From assembly GCF_036250675.1 (NCBI RefSeq), contig NZ_CP109592.1:5704001-5768000 (forward strand): 64,000 bases of DNA. Direction: 5' to 3'. The translations under genes were made by a program, and so were the position numbers. The stretch's first letter is position 1; each line of letters begins with the position of its first letter. The notes beneath the pieces were generated by a model that was not told the origin of the DNA, searched no databases, and worked only from the letters and a program-made list of their open reading frames with translations. Shown piece after piece: positions 23,944 through 33,152 of the stretch. This DNA comes from Streptomyces sp. NBC_01689. Lineage in GTDB: Bacteria > Actinomycetota > Actinomycetes > Streptomycetales > Streptomycetaceae.

Positions 23944-24738
23944 CTATCCCTCCCGGATCGTCAATAGGTATACCGTAGACTCGTTGACTCGCGCGCTGTT
24001 ACGCAACAAGTCAGCGAACAGCTTTCGGATCGCCGTCCGTTGACGGGGCTGCCGCCTCACTGTCGGCTGCAATCGCGAGGCGACGGGTGGAAGTGATCTG
24101 AGGCCCGTCAGCGACCGAGCGAGCAGAGAACTGAGTTGACGCACGCTGATCTCGCGCTCCGGAAGCCGCACCAGGTGAGTATCTAACTGAGTGACAACGT
24201 CGACACACAGCGGCGGACGGGTGCGGACTATGGGCGCAGGTGGAGGGCATACCAACCCAAGGCAGAGTCCTCCTCCAAGTTGCTTCGGGACGAAGCAGTC
24301 TTCGTGCCACAGCCGTGCTACATCATGCGGTCATTCACGGTCAACGACGGCTCGCCGCAGTCGAGATGGGCTGGTCGTCTGGGCGGCGGCTACAGCCGAA
24401 ACGACCTGGGGAGCTGCGCCACTGACCACGTCCGCCCTTACAAGGAAGCGATCTGGCAGCGTCGTGTTCGTGCTGAAGAGTTCGGGCACGGGCCAAAAAC
24501 TGTGATGGATGCCAGCACCCAGCCGTAGCCTTCTGATCCCCCACTCGCCCCCCAAAAGCTGGCTTGGGGGACAGATCGGCTGGTCAGAAGGAGCGGAGCC
24601 AGCCCGCTGTAAATCTGCCGGGCCCCAAGCTGGGCCGTCGTCGGGCCGTCCGAGGGCAGCCAGCGACGGCCGGCAACGGCCAGCAACGACCAACGGGGGC
24701 GCGGCAGGTTGCCGCGCCCCGTTGCTACGTCTGTGCAG
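23944..24738. other. 795-bp region without a confident gene at the right end of the element
   Basis: A TTG- or GTG-started leftward frame (24255 to 23944; ...EREISVRQLSSLLARSL...) ends with TAG directly abutting the ATG of the RSH-HEPN gene and could be a short upstream gene or decayed remnant, but has no ribosome site. The promoter of the cargo module must lie here. The rest shows no conserved frame. A terminator hairpin lies at 24692-24723. Confidence 0.4.
24692..24723. terminator. Element-supplied terminator for pmt
   Basis: AACGGGG(G)CGCGGCA and TGCCGCGCCCCGTT pair over 14 bp with one bulged G and a GGT loop. It stands 16 bases after the pmt stop, replacing the original terminator now stranded at 5935-5971. 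Confidence 0.75.
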
Positions 24739-26478
24739 CTAGACCCACGTATCCAGCCACATCCGTGACCGCCACTGCTCTATCGGGATCGACGTGCCCG
24801 TGTACAGGGGCCAGAAGTAGATGAAGTTCCAGGCGATCAGGAGGACCAGGACGCCCGCGGTCGCCGCGCCGATGACGCGGCGGCGTTCCGTGGAGCCGGG
24901 GGGGCCGAGGATCGCGCCGATCAGCATGGCGACCGCCAGGCACAGGAACGGGACGAAGACCACCGCGTAGAAGAAGAAGATCGTCCGCTGCTGGTACTCG
25001 AACCAGGGCAGATAGCCGGCGGCGATGCCGCAGGCGATCGCGCCCGCCCGCCAGTCGCGGCGGAACGCCCAGCGCCACAGCAGGAAGACGACCGCGAAGC
25101 AGGCGGCCCACCACAGGATCGGCGTGCCCAGCGCCAGCACCTCACGCGCGCACTTGTCGCCCGCGTCGGACGGGCAGCCGTCCTTGCCGGGCAGCGGGGA
25201 CTCGTAGAAGAACGAGACCGGGCGGCCGAGGACGAGCCAGCTCCACGGGTTCGACTGGTAGGTGTGCGGCGAGGAGAGGTGGACGTGGAAGTTGTACACC
25301 TCGTGCTCGTAGTGCCACAGGCTGCGCAGCCAGTCGGGCAGGAAGGTCCAGTTGCCGCCCCGGCCGGCGGTCGCGGCCCAGTCGCGGAAGTAGCCGCCCC
25401 TGCCGTTGTCCGGCGAGAGGATCCAGCCGGTCCAGGAGACGAGGTACGTGGCGATCGCCACCGGGACCGTCGCCAGGAACGCGAGCCCCGTGTCGCGCTT
25501 CAGGGTCGCGGCGTACGGGTGGTGGGCACCCGCGGTGCGGCGCGCGCCGACATCCCACAGCACGGACATCAGGCAGAACGCGGCGAGGACGTAGAGACCG
25601 CTCCACTTGGTGCCGAGCGCCAGTCCGAGCATCAGGCCCGCCGTCCAGCGCCAGGGCCGCAGGCCGAGGCGGGTTGTCTCGGCGACGTGCGCGTCCGGGC
25701 GGACCACCCCGTACGCGTCGGCCGGCAGCGCGGCCGCCAGCCTGGCTCTCGCCCGGTCCCGGTCCACGACCAGACAGCCGAAGGCCGCCAGGACGAAGAA
25801 CATCAGGACGCCGTCGAGGAGCGAGGTGCGGCTCATCACGAAGTGGAGCCCGTCCACCGCCATCAGCGTGCCCGCGAGGCAGCCGAGGAAGGTCGAGCGG
25901 AACATCCGGCGCCCGATCCGGCAGAGCAGCAGCACCGACAGCGTGCCCAGGAGGGCCGTCATGAAGCGCCAGCCGAACGGATTGAACCCGAACATCCATT
26001 CGCCGAGCCCGATGACGTACTTGCCGACGGGGGGGTGGACGACATAGGCGGGGTCGGTGGGGATCGCGACGTGGCCGTCGTGCTGGAGGACCAGGCCGTT
26101 GGCGTTCTTGTCCCAGTTGACCTCGTACCCGCGGTGGATCAGTGCCCAGGCGTCCTTGGCGTAGTACGTCTCGTCGAATATCACCCGCTTCGGACTGCCC
26201 AGGTTCCAGAACCGCATCAGCCCGGCGAGCAGCGTCACCAGCAGCGGTCCTCCCCAGCCCGACCAGCGCGTGAGGCGTTCGGCGACCTCGTGGCGCAGGC
26301 CGAACGCGGCCCACAGCCGTGGGCCCGGTTCGGCGTACGGCGGTACGAGCCGGTCGCGCACATCGGTTCTCGGCGGTGCCGTGTATCCGAAGCGGCGCAG
26401 CCGCTGCTGCCACGACGGCTGCTGCGCTTCGGCGGCCTCGCCCTGCCGGGTGTCCGTGGAGGACGCGGTACTGGTCAC
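24739..26478 (-). CDS. pmt: Protein O-mannosyltransferase (GT39 family)
   Basis: 579 residues from GTG 26478. A multi-spanning membrane glycosyltransferase that uses polyprenyl-phosphate mannose to mannosylate exported proteins. The first extracytoplasmic loop has the catalytic acidic pair in VIFDETYYAKDAW; numerous TM helices follow, and a C-terminal NFIYFWPLYTG segment. The final codons come from the integrated element with no change of protein sequence. In S. coelicolor, pmt mutants resist phage phiC31 and are hypersensitive to wall antibiotics (established). The long upstream in-frame extension is not coding-like. It is divergent from rsmI. Confidence 0.95.
   Translation of the reverse strand: MTSTASSTDTRQGEAAEAQQPSWQQRLRRFGYTAPPRTDVRDRLVPPYAEPGPRLWAAFGLRHEVAERLTRWSGWGGPLLVTLLAGLMRFWNLGSPKRVIFDETYYAKDAWALIHRGYEVNWDKNANGLVLQHDGHVAIPTDPAYVVHPPVGKYVIGLGEWMFGFNPFGWRFMTALLGTLSVLLLCRIGRRMFRSTFLGCLAGTLMAVDGLHFVMSRTSLLDGVLMFFVLAAFGCLVVDRDRARARLAAALPADAYGVVRPDAHVAETTRLGLRPWRWTAGLMLGLALGTKWSGLYVLAAFCLMSVLWDVGARRTAGAHHPYAATLKRDTGLAFLATVPVAIATYLVSWTGWILSPDNGRGGYFRDWAATAGRGGNWTFLPDWLRSLWHYEHEVYNFHVHLSSPHTYQSNPWSWLVLGRPVSFFYESPLPGKDGCPSDAGDKCAREVLALGTPILWWAACFAVVFLLWRWAFRRDWRAGAIACGIAAGYLPWFEYQQRTIFFFYAVVFVPFLCLAVAMLIGAILGPPGSTERRRVIGAATAGVLVLLIAWNFIYFWPLYTGTSIPIEQWRSRMWLDTWV
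24767..24828. repeat. attR, 62-bp core within pmt
   Basis: Identical to 6014-6075. Sequence to the right (from 24829) continues the host pmt gene; sequence to the left down to 24739 is the element-borne last nine codons and stop. Confidence 0.93.
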
Positions 26479-26573
26479 CGCGCCATCGTAGGGAACAGGT
26501 CTGTGCGAGTCCCGTGCACGGGCCTTAATGGGTGGATGAGGCTGCCACGGATCGCCCCTGCGAGGATGGATCC

Positions 26574-27431
26574 GTGACAGGAACCCTTGTTTTGGCAGGC
26601 ACCCCGATCGGCGACACGGCCGACGCACCGCCCCGGCTCGCCCAGGAGCTGGAGAGCGCGGACGTCGTCGCCGCCGAGGACACCCGCAGGCTGCGCCGGC
26701 TCACCCAGGCGCTCGGGGTGCAGACCACCGGGCGGGTCGTGTCGTACTTCGAGGGCAACGAGGCGGCCCGGACCCCCGAACTCGTCGAGGCGCTGGTGGG
26801 CGGAGCGCGCGTGCTGCTGGTGACCGACGCGGGCATGCCGTCGGTCTCCGACCCCGGTTACCGGCTGGTCGCGGCGGCGGTCGAGAAGGACATCAGGGTC
26901 ACCGCCGTGCCCGGTCCGTCCGCCGTGCTCACCGCGCTCGCGCTGTCCGGGCTGCCCGTCGACCGCTTCTGCTTCGAGGGGTTCCTGCCGCGCAAGGCGG
27001 GGGAGCGGCTGTCACGGCTGCGGGAGGTCGCCGGCGAGCGCCGGACGATGGTCTACTTCGAGGCGCCGCACCGGCTCGACGACACGCTCGCCGCGATGGC
27101 CGAGGTCTTCGGGGACACCCGCCGGGCCGCCGTCTGCCGCGAGCTGACGAAGACGTACGAGGAGGTCAGGCGCGGGCCTCTGGGGGAGCTGGCCGCCTGG
27201 GCCGCCGAGGGGGTGCGCGGGGAGATCACCGTCGTCGTCGAGGGCGCGCCCGCCAGGGGCGCCGAGGAACTGGACGCCGGTGAACTCGTGCGCCGGGTAA
27301 GCGTGCGCGAGGAGGCGGGAGAGCGCCGCAAGGAGGCCATCGCGGCGGTCGCGGCGGAGGCCGGGATTCCCAAGCGCGACGTCTTCGATGCGGTCGTCGC
27401 GGCAAAGAACGCGGCGCACACCGCCCCATAG
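26574..27431 (+). CDS. rsmI: 16S rRNA (cytidine1402-2'-O)-methyltransferase
   Basis: 285 residues from GTG 26574 with GAGGATGG upstream. Tetrapyrrole-methylase fold: start TGTLVLAGTPIGDTADAP, ADVVAAEDTRRLRRL, LVTDAGMPSVSDPGYRLV, VPGPSAVLTALALSGLP and CFEGFLPRK. All are diagnostic of RsmI. It methylates 16S rRNA C1402 on the ribose. Divergent from pmt, as in other streptomycetes. Confidence 0.95.
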   Translation: MTGTLVLAGTPIGDTADAPPRLAQELESADVVAAEDTRRLRRLTQALGVQTTGRVVSYFEGNEAARTPELVEALVGGARVLLVTDAGMPSVSDPGYRLVAAAVEKDIRVTAVPGPSAVLTALALSGLPVDRFCFEGFLPRKAGERLSRLREVAGERRTMVYFEAPHRLDDTLAAMAEVFGDTRRAAVCRELTKTYEEVRRGPLGELAAWAAEGVRGEITVVVEGAPARGAEELDAGELVRRVSVREEAGERRKEAIAAVAAEAGIPKRDVFDAVVAAKNAAHTAP

Positions 27432-27661
27432 AAGGGCAAAGGGCGGTCACCAAAAGCAAAGCTCGGACCGTGTCGCGAGTCCGTTCCGACAAGGAAAGGC
27501 CAAAACGGCTCCAACACTCGACAGGCCGGATGCGTTCGCGACCGGAGAAGCGTCCACTGGGTGAAGGGACGCACCGGTCCCAGCCTTCGAAAGGCCGGAG
27601 GGATTCAGGGGGAATCCCCGTCGGCGAAGGCGCTTGTCCAGCGGACAAGAGGAGCACTGGC
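27432..27661 (+). promoter_or_regulatory. 230-base structured leader upstream of the zinc-ribbon gene
   Basis: Less GC-rich than its neighbours and with several small stems, ending in a perfect hairpin CTTGTCC-agc-GGACAAG (27633-27649) whose 3' edge touches the ribosome site AGGAG (27650-27654). Such placement can control translation. I compared it mentally with ydaO and cobalamin riboswitch consensus sequences and found no match. Confidence 0.4.
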
Positions 27662-28135
27662 ATGAGTGAGATCGCACGACGGACCGGCCGGGCCGTGAGC
27701 CCGGTCGGCGGGCAGTGGGCAGGCCGTCGCAGCGCGGCGACCGCCGTCGTCAACGAGTCGTACTCCTTCGCCTGCATGCGCTGCGGGCACGGCTGGGAGC
27801 AGTCGTACGAGATAGAGCACCACCACGACGCCGAGGGCGGCGAGTTCGTGCAGTACGTCGCGGACGGCCGTGTCGTGCCGTCGCCGCTGAGCCGCCCCTC
27901 CTGCCAGTACTGCGAGAGTCACGTCGTGCGCATCATGCGCGCCGGCCAGGTGTCCTCCGTCCAGAACTCCATGCACCGCCCCCACCACCCGGACCGCCCG
28001 CTGCCGCAGCAGCCCGCGACGGCGCGGGGCGCGGCACCGGACGAGGACCCCGCCCGGCCGGCGGCCGTCGAGGAGCCGCACCACTGGCATCTCTCCGACC
28101 TGCTGCACCCCTTCCACCACCGCAGGGCGAGCTGA
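27662..28135 (+). CDS. Zinc-ribbon protein, unknown function
   Basis: 157 residues. A single four-Cys zinc site is visible: CMRCG near residue 38 and CQYCE near 81, with the sequence between forming a ribbon (WEQSYEIEHHH). The C-terminal third is Pro/Ala/His-rich, ending HHWHLSDLLHPFHHRR, which may bind metal. GAGGAG ribosome site. Conserved at this position near tatD in Streptomyces, from memory; no function known. Confidence 0.75.
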   Translation: MSEIARRTGRAVSPVGGQWAGRRSAATAVVNESYSFACMRCGHGWEQSYEIEHHHDAEGGEFVQYVADGRVVPSPLSRPSCQYCESHVVRIMRAGQVSSVQNSMHRPHHPDRPLPQQPATARGAAPDEDPARPAAVEEPHHWHLSDLLHPFHHRRAS

Positions 28136-28224
28136 CCCACCGCGCCGGCGGCCGCCCGACCGCGGCCGCCGCACCGCCCCCGCTCGGGTGAGGGAGGGGC
28201 AGGCCCCTTTCGTAGGATCGGGGC

Positions 28225-29097
28225 ATGCCCTCCGACAAGACCGAAGCGCCCCCGCTCCCCGAGCCGCTGCGGGTGCCCGTCGCCGACTCGCACACCCACC
28301 TCGACATGCAGTCCGGCACGGTCGAGGAGGGCCTCGCCAAGGCCGCGGCGGTCGGCGTGACGACGGTCGTCCAGGTCGGCTGCGACCTGAACGGTTCGCG
28401 GTGGGCGGCCGAGACCGCCGCGGCGTACGAGGCCGTCCACGCGACCGTCGCGCTGCACCCCAACGAAGCGCCGCGTATCGTGCACGGCGACCCCGACGGC
28501 TGGTCCCGCCAGGGCGCGCGCCGGCCCGGCGGCGAGAGCGCGCTCGACGAGGCCCTCGCCGAGATCGACCGCCTCGCCGCGCTCGACCAGGTCAAGGGTG
28601 TCGGCGAGACCGGACTCGACCACTTCCGCACCGGCCCCGACGGCGAGGCCGCCCAGGAACGGTCCTTCCGCGCCCACATAGAGATCGCCAAGCGGCACGG
28701 GAAGGCGCTGGTCATCCACGACCGCGACGCCCACGCCGACGTGCTGCGCATCCTCGAGGAGGAGGGCGCTCCGGAGCGGACCGTCTTCCACTGCTACTCC
28801 GGTGACGCCGAGATGGCCGGGATCTGCGCCCGCGCGGGCTACTTCATGTCCTTCGCCGGGAACATGACCTTCAAGAACGCCCAGCCGCTGCGCGACGCGA
28901 TCGCCGTGGCACCCCTGGAACTGCTCCTCGTCGAGACCGACGCGCCCTTCCTGACACCCGCGCCGTACCGCGGACGGCCCAACGCGCCGTATCTCATTCC
29001 GGTCACGGTCCGCGCGATGGCCGCCGTGCGGGGCATCGGCGAAGACGCCCTGGCGACGGCGCTGGCGGCGAACACCGCGCGCGCTTTCGATTACTGA
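28225..29097 (+). CDS. tatD: TatD family metal-dependent hydrolase / DNase
   Basis: 290 residues. Metal ligands in order: SHTHLD near 22, GETGLD near 128, VIHDRDAHAD near 171, FHCYSGD near 191, and ETDAPFLTPAPYRGRPN near 237. These define the TatD amidohydrolase fold, a 3'-5' DNase. Followed closely by the rpf gene, as in the classic tatD-rpfB-rsmA-ispE order of actinobacteria. Confidence 0.93.
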   Translation: MPSDKTEAPPLPEPLRVPVADSHTHLDMQSGTVEEGLAKAAAVGVTTVVQVGCDLNGSRWAAETAAAYEAVHATVALHPNEAPRIVHGDPDGWSRQGARRPGGESALDEALAEIDRLAALDQVKGVGETGLDHFRTGPDGEAAQERSFRAHIEIAKRHGKALVIHDRDAHADVLRILEEEGAPERTVFHCYSGDAEMAGICARAGYFMSFAGNMTFKNAQPLRDAIAVAPLELLLVETDAPFLTPAPYRGRPNAPYLIPVTVRAMAAVRGIGEDALATALAANTARAFDY

Positions 29098-29141
29098 GAG
29101 ATAACGCTTGCAGGCGTTTTCCGGGGGCTCGGCCGGGGGCA

Positions 29142-29153
29142 GTGTCGCGACAC
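29142..29153. promoter_or_regulatory. 12-bp palindrome in the rpf upstream region
   Basis: GTGTCGCGACAC is perfectly symmetrical, 82 bases upstream of the rpf start. It could be an operator. A possible -10 TAGGTT lies downstream near 29193. Confidence 0.3.
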
Positions 29154-29234
29154 AGCGTAGCCGCGTTGCTTGGGAGAGTGACGACCGCTCCGCTAGGTTC
29201 TGGTCGCCCGATCCGGACCCTGGAGCGTGTCGTC

Positions 29235-30821
29235 GTGAGCAGCGCGCAGTACGAGACGTTTGGCCTGACCGCACCGCCGTACGAGCCGCACGAGCCGTAC
29301 GGGGCCTTCGAGCCGTACGAGCCCCCGGAGCCGTACGCCCCGCACCTGCCGTACGGGAGCGCCGGCCCGTACCCCGGCGGCTGCCCGGAGAGCCTTCCCG
29401 GCGACCCCGACGGGCCGCCGCCCGGTGGCTCCGCGGACACGTACCGGCCCGCGTACGAGGAGATCCTGGCCGACCGTACGACCCAGGTGTCGCACGCCAC
29501 CCTGCTGTCCGAGGCGCCCACGGAGCCCCGGCTGCCCCGCCAGGAGTACACGCAGGGCCCGGTGATGACGCCCACCGACGCGGCGGACACGGTGGACCTG
29601 GGGGACACGGCGGTCATGGAGGTCACTGCGGTCCTGGCGGGCGCCGAGGCCGAGCCCCCGGCCGGCGGGCGGGCGGCGGCGCGGCGGGCCGCCCGTCGCG
29701 CGCCCCGGCGCCGGGGGGCCGCCGAACGGGTCGAACCGCTGCGCCGGCTGCTCCCGCAGGCGCTGGTCGTCGCGTTCCTGGCCGGCGGCACCTCCGCCTT
29801 CGTCGCCAGTGACAAGGCCGTCGAGCTGACCGTCGACGGGAAGCCGCGCGGCCTGCACACCTTCGCGGACGACGTGAGCGAACTCCTCGCCGGCGAGGGC
29901 GTACGGGTCGGCCCGCACGACGTCGTCGCGCCCGCCCCCGGTACCCCGCTGAGCAGCGGCGACGAGGTCACGGTCCACTACGGGCGGCCCGTGCACCTCA
30001 CCCTCGACGGTCACCGCCGCAGGGTGTGGACGACGGCGGCCACCGTGGACGGGGCGCTGGAGCAGCTCGGAGTACGGGCCGAGGGGGCGTACGTCTCCGC
30101 CTCGCGTTCCCGGACCATCGGCCGGGAGGGCCTCGCGCTCGACGTCCGCACCGAGCGCACGGTGACGATCATGGCGGACGGGCGGGCCCGGACGATCCGG
30201 ACGAACGCGGCGACCGTGGCGGAGGCCGTCGACGAGGCCGGGATCACGCTGCGCGACCAGGACACGACGTCCGTGCCGCTCGGGAGCTTCCCGCGCGACG
30301 GACAGACGGTCAGTGTGATGCGGATCACCGGGTCCCGAGAGCTGCGTGAGGAGCCGATCCCCTTCGAGGTGACCCGGACGAACGACCCTTCGCTCCTCCG
30401 CGGCACGGAGGTCGTCGACCGGGCGGGTGAGCCGGGGGTCCGGCGGGTCCTGTACCTGCTGCGGACCGTCAACGGGGTCAAGGAGCGGCCCCGGCGGATG
30501 GGGGCGGAGGTGGTGCGGGAGCCGCGGGCGCAGGTGATGCGGATCGGCACCAAACCGCGGCCCGACTCCGTGCGGGGCGCCGACCACCTGAACTGGTCCG
30601 GGCTCGCGGCGTGCGAGTCCGGGGGGCGGCCGTCGGCCGTGGACGCGTCCGGGACGTACGGGGGCCTCTACCAGTTCGACACCCACACCTGGCGCAGCCT
30701 CGGCGGTTCGGGACGGCCCCAGGACGCGCCCGCCACGGAGCAGACCATGCGGGCGAAGAAGCTGTACGTGCGGCGGGGCGCGAGCCCGTGGCCCCACTGC
30801 GGCGGTCGCCTCCACCGGTGA
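29235..30821 (+). CDS. Resuscitation-promoting factor, RpfB-like (DUF348-G5-transglycosylase)
   Basis: 528 residues from GTG 29235. The first 60 residues are a disordered Pro/Tyr/Glu repeat (PHEPYGAFEPYEPPEPYAP). After an Ala/Arg-rich cytosolic stretch, a TM anchor (LPQALVVAFLAGGTSAFVA) leads to three DUF348 repeats (each with VTVDGK- or LTVDGH-like strands and TTAATV-type motifs), a G5 domain (EEPIPFEVTR) and a C-terminal lysozyme-like Rpf domain (LNWSGLAACESGG, YGGLYQFDTHTWRSLGGSG) with the catalytic Glu in ACESGG. It cleaves peptidoglycan at spore germination and growth. In-frame starts upstream overlap likely promoter sequence. Confidence 0.93.
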   Translation: MSSAQYETFGLTAPPYEPHEPYGAFEPYEPPEPYAPHLPYGSAGPYPGGCPESLPGDPDGPPPGGSADTYRPAYEEILADRTTQVSHATLLSEAPTEPRLPRQEYTQGPVMTPTDAADTVDLGDTAVMEVTAVLAGAEAEPPAGGRAAARRAARRAPRRRGAAERVEPLRRLLPQALVVAFLAGGTSAFVASDKAVELTVDGKPRGLHTFADDVSELLAGEGVRVGPHDVVAPAPGTPLSSGDEVTVHYGRPVHLTLDGHRRRVWTTAATVDGALEQLGVRAEGAYVSASRSRTIGREGLALDVRTERTVTIMADGRARTIRTNAATVAEAVDEAGITLRDQDTTSVPLGSFPRDGQTVSVMRITGSRELREEPIPFEVTRTNDPSLLRGTEVVDRAGEPGVRRVLYLLRTVNGVKERPRRMGAEVVREPRAQVMRIGTKPRPDSVRGADHLNWSGLAACESGGRPSAVDASGTYGGLYQFDTHTWRSLGGSGRPQDAPATEQTMRAKKLYVRRGASPWPHCGGRLHR

Positions 30822-31226
30822 CCTCCGGCGGTTGCCCGGCCCCCCTCGGCCTGAGCGGCCTCGTCCTCACACGCCGGACGGGCTTTATCGGCCTGAACGG
30901 CCTCGTCCTCGAGCGCCGGACGGGCTGAAAGACCCGGGCCGGGGCCTGCGTTCTTCCAGGAGGCGGAGCCGGACGATGCCGGGGGCGGCGGGCGCCCCTC
31001 CGGGGCGCGGAGAACTGCGCGATCAGCCCCCACCCACCCGCGGCCGAACACGATCCCGTCGTGTCGTGGGGCTGCGGCCCGTCGCGGGGCCGGTGAAATG
31101 CCGGGTGCGGCGGGCGCCCCTCCGGGGCGCGGGGAACTGCGCGGTCAGCCCCCACGCACCCGCACCCGCATCCTCCCCCCGTCACAGAGGGCAGGTGGAA
31201 CCTGCCACGCCCCGTACCCTGGCTGC
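30822..31226. repeat. Intergenic region with two dispersed Streptomyces repeat families
   Basis: Two copies of the CTCGTCCTC-x(5-6)-GCCGGACGGGCT repeat (30858-30884 and 30899-30927), then two copies of the GGGGCGCGG(A/G)GAACTGCGCG repeat with its CAGCCCCCAC tail (about 30979-31046 and 31098-31164). Both recur in many Streptomyces intergenic regions. They are palindromic or paired and probably act as terminators; the first family recurs at 34605-34685 and 61805-61925. Confidence 0.7.
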
Positions 31227-32126
31227 GTGAACAGCCCCACCCCCGACGCCCTCCTGGGCCCCGCCGAGGTCCGCGAACTCGCGGGCGCCCTCGGTGTGCG
31301 GCCCACCAAGCAGCGCGGCCAGAACTTCGTGATCGACGCCAACACCGTCCGCCGCATCGTGCGTACCGCCGGCGTCCGGGAGGACGACGTGGTCGTGGAG
31401 GTGGGCCCCGGCCTCGGCTCGCTGACCCTCGCGCTGCTGGAGGCGGCCGACCGGGTGGTCGCCGTCGAGATCGACGACGTCCTCGCGGGCGCCCTCCCCG
31501 CGACCGTCGCGGCCCGCATGCCGGCCCGTGCCGACCGGTTCGCGCTCGTGCACTCCGACGCCATGCATGTGACCGGGCTCCCGGGCCCCGCGCCCACCGC
31601 GCTCGTCGCCAACCTCCCGTACAACGTCGCCGTGCCCGTGCTGCTGCACATGCTCGACACCTTCCCCAGCATCGAGCGCACGCTCGTCATGGTGCAGGCG
31701 GAGGTCGCCGACCGCCTCGCCGCCGACCCCGGCTCGAAGGTGTACGGCGTGCCGAGCGTCAAGGCCAACTGGTACGCCGACGTCAAGCGGGCCGGGTCGA
31801 TCGGCCGCAATGTCTTCTGGCCCGCCCCGAACGTCGACAGCGGCCTCGTCTCCCTCACCCGGCGCACCGAGCCCGTGGCCACCACGGCCTCCCGGCACGA
31901 GGTCTTCGCCGTCGTCGACGCCGCCTTCGCCCAGCGCCGCAAGACCCTGCGCGCCGCCCTGGCCGGCTGGGCGGGATCGCCCGTCGCCGCCGAGGCCGCC
32001 CTCGTCGCCGCCGGGGTCTCCCCGCAGGCCCGCGGCGAGTCCCTCACCGTCGAGGAGTTCGCCCGCATCGCGGAGCACCGCGCCGCCGGGAACACCACCG
32101 AGAACAAGGAGTCGGTCCAGCCGTGA
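31227..32126 (+). CDS. rsmA: 16S rRNA N6-dimethyladenosine A1518/A1519 transferase
   Basis: 299 residues. KsgA motifs: [35 protein letters not shown] (SAM-binding), VAVEIDD, and [18 protein letters not shown] (catalytic NLPY). GTG 31227 lies 7 bases after TACCCT (31215-31220), so the mRNA is probably leaderless; longer starts read through the intergenic repeat. It overlaps ispE by 4 bases. Confidence 0.95.
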   Translation: MNSPTPDALLGPAEVRELAGALGVRPTKQRGQNFVIDANTVRRIVRTAGVREDDVVVEVGPGLGSLTLALLEAADRVVAVEIDDVLAGALPATVAARMPARADRFALVHSDAMHVTGLPGPAPTALVANLPYNVAVPVLLHMLDTFPSIERTLVMVQAEVADRLAADPGSKVYGVPSVKANWYADVKRAGSIGRNVFWPAPNVDSGLVSLTRRTEPVATTASRHEVFAVVDAAFAQRRKTLRAALAGWAGSPVAAEAALVAAGVSPQARGESLTVEEFARIAEHRAAGNTTENKESVQP

Positions 32127-33022
32127 CGCAGTCGGTGACGGTCCGCGTGCCCGCCAAGGTCAACGTCCAGCTCTCCGTCGGCGGCGTCCGCCCCGACGGC
32201 TTCCACGACCTGGCCAACGTGTTCCTCGCGGTCGGCCTGTACGACGAGGTCACGGTGGAGCCGGCCGACGAGCTGCGCGTCACCTGCTCGGGCCCCGACG
32301 CCGACCAGGTCCCCCTGGACCGTACGAACCTCGCGGCCCGCGCCGCCCTCGAACTCGCCCGCCGCCACGGCGTCGACCCCGCCGTCCACCTCCACATCGC
32401 CAAGGACATCCCCGTCGCCGGCGGCATGGCGGGCGGCAGTGCCGACGGCGCCGGTGCGCTGCTCGCCTGCGACACCCTCTGGGGAACCGGCGCCTCGCGC
32501 GAGGAACTCCTGGACATCTGCGCCGAGTTGGGCAGCGACGTACCGTTCGCCCTGGTCGGCGGCGCGGCGCTCGGCGTCGGCCGCGGCGAGCAGCTGCGGA
32601 CGCTGGAGGTCGGCGGGACCTTCCACTGGGTCTTCGCCCTCGCCGAGCGCGGACTGTCGACCCCGGCGGTCTTCCGGGAGTTCGACCGGCTGAACGAAGG
32701 GGTGCGGATCCCCGAACCGGTCGCCTCGCAGGAGCTGTTGGAGTCCCTGGCGAAGGGAGACGCCGCCGCCCTCGCGGCCACGGTCTCCAACGACCTGCAG
32801 CCCGCCGCGCTCTCCCTCTTCCCGGCCCTCGCCGACACCCTCGCCGCGGGCCGCGCCTCCGGGGCCCTCGCCGCGCTCGTCTCCGGCTCGGGACCGACCA
32901 CCGCCTTCCTCGCGGCCGACGCCGAGTCCGCGCGGGCGGTGGCCGACGCGCTGCGTGCCTCCGGCACCTGCCGGACGGTGCGGGTCACCGACGGTCCCGC
33001 GCCGGGCGCCGCCGTCGTGTGA
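32123..33022 (+). CDS. ispE: 4-diphosphocytidyl-2-C-methyl-D-erythritol kinase
   Basis: 299 residues. GHMP kinase motifs: [15 protein letters not shown] near the start, [19 protein letters not shown] (ATP loop) near 97-112, and [13 protein letters not shown] near the C-terminus. MEP-pathway step for isoprenoid precursors. GTGA overlap with rsmA indicates coupled translation. Confidence 0.95.
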   Translation: MTQSVTVRVPAKVNVQLSVGGVRPDGFHDLANVFLAVGLYDEVTVEPADELRVTCSGPDADQVPLDRTNLAARAALELARRHGVDPAVHLHIAKDIPVAGGMAGGSADGAGALLACDTLWGTGASREELLDICAELGSDVPFALVGGAALGVGRGEQLRTLEVGGTFHWVFALAERGLSTPAVFREFDRLNEGVRIPEPVASQELLESLAKGDAAALAATVSNDLQPAALSLFPALADTLAAGRASGALAALVSGSGPTTAFLAADAESARAVADALRASGTCRTVRVTDGPAPGAAVV

Positions 33023-33152
33023 CCCCGCGGTCCCGTGGCCCGCGCGGCCACCCGGCCCGCCGACCCCCGTGCGGGGCGAACGCCCGTACTCAGAGGCGAG
33101 TTGAGTACGGGCGCGCTGACGCCGAGAGGCCCCGCGGCGCGACCGTACCGGT

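Larger units (their letters stand above)
6014..24828. mobile_element. Integrative and conjugative element (AICE) in the 3' end of pmt
   Basis: Bounded by a perfect 62-bp direct repeat (6014-6075 and 24767-24828); one repeat unit plus cargo is 18,753 bp. Inside are the diagnostic AICE genes: tyrosine integrase next to one end, excisionase, prim-pol replication gene, FtsK/TraB-type DNA translocase, Spd-like membrane proteins, and a GntR regulator facing the main operon. There is no relaxase or type IV secretion set, as expected for double-stranded DNA transfer in Streptomyces. AICEs usually enter tRNA genes; this one uses a protein-coding gene. The right third is AT-richer than the backbone and looks like separately acquired cargo. 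Confidence 0.95.

Noticed and set aside
23944..24505. Small genes at the right end of the element on either strand
   Set aside because: Starts lack ribosome sites, frames overlap each other, and no motif or conserved codon pattern is visible.
27432..27661. ydaO (c-di-AMP) or cobalamin riboswitch
   Set aside because: The conserved sequence blocks I know for these classes are not present in the leader.
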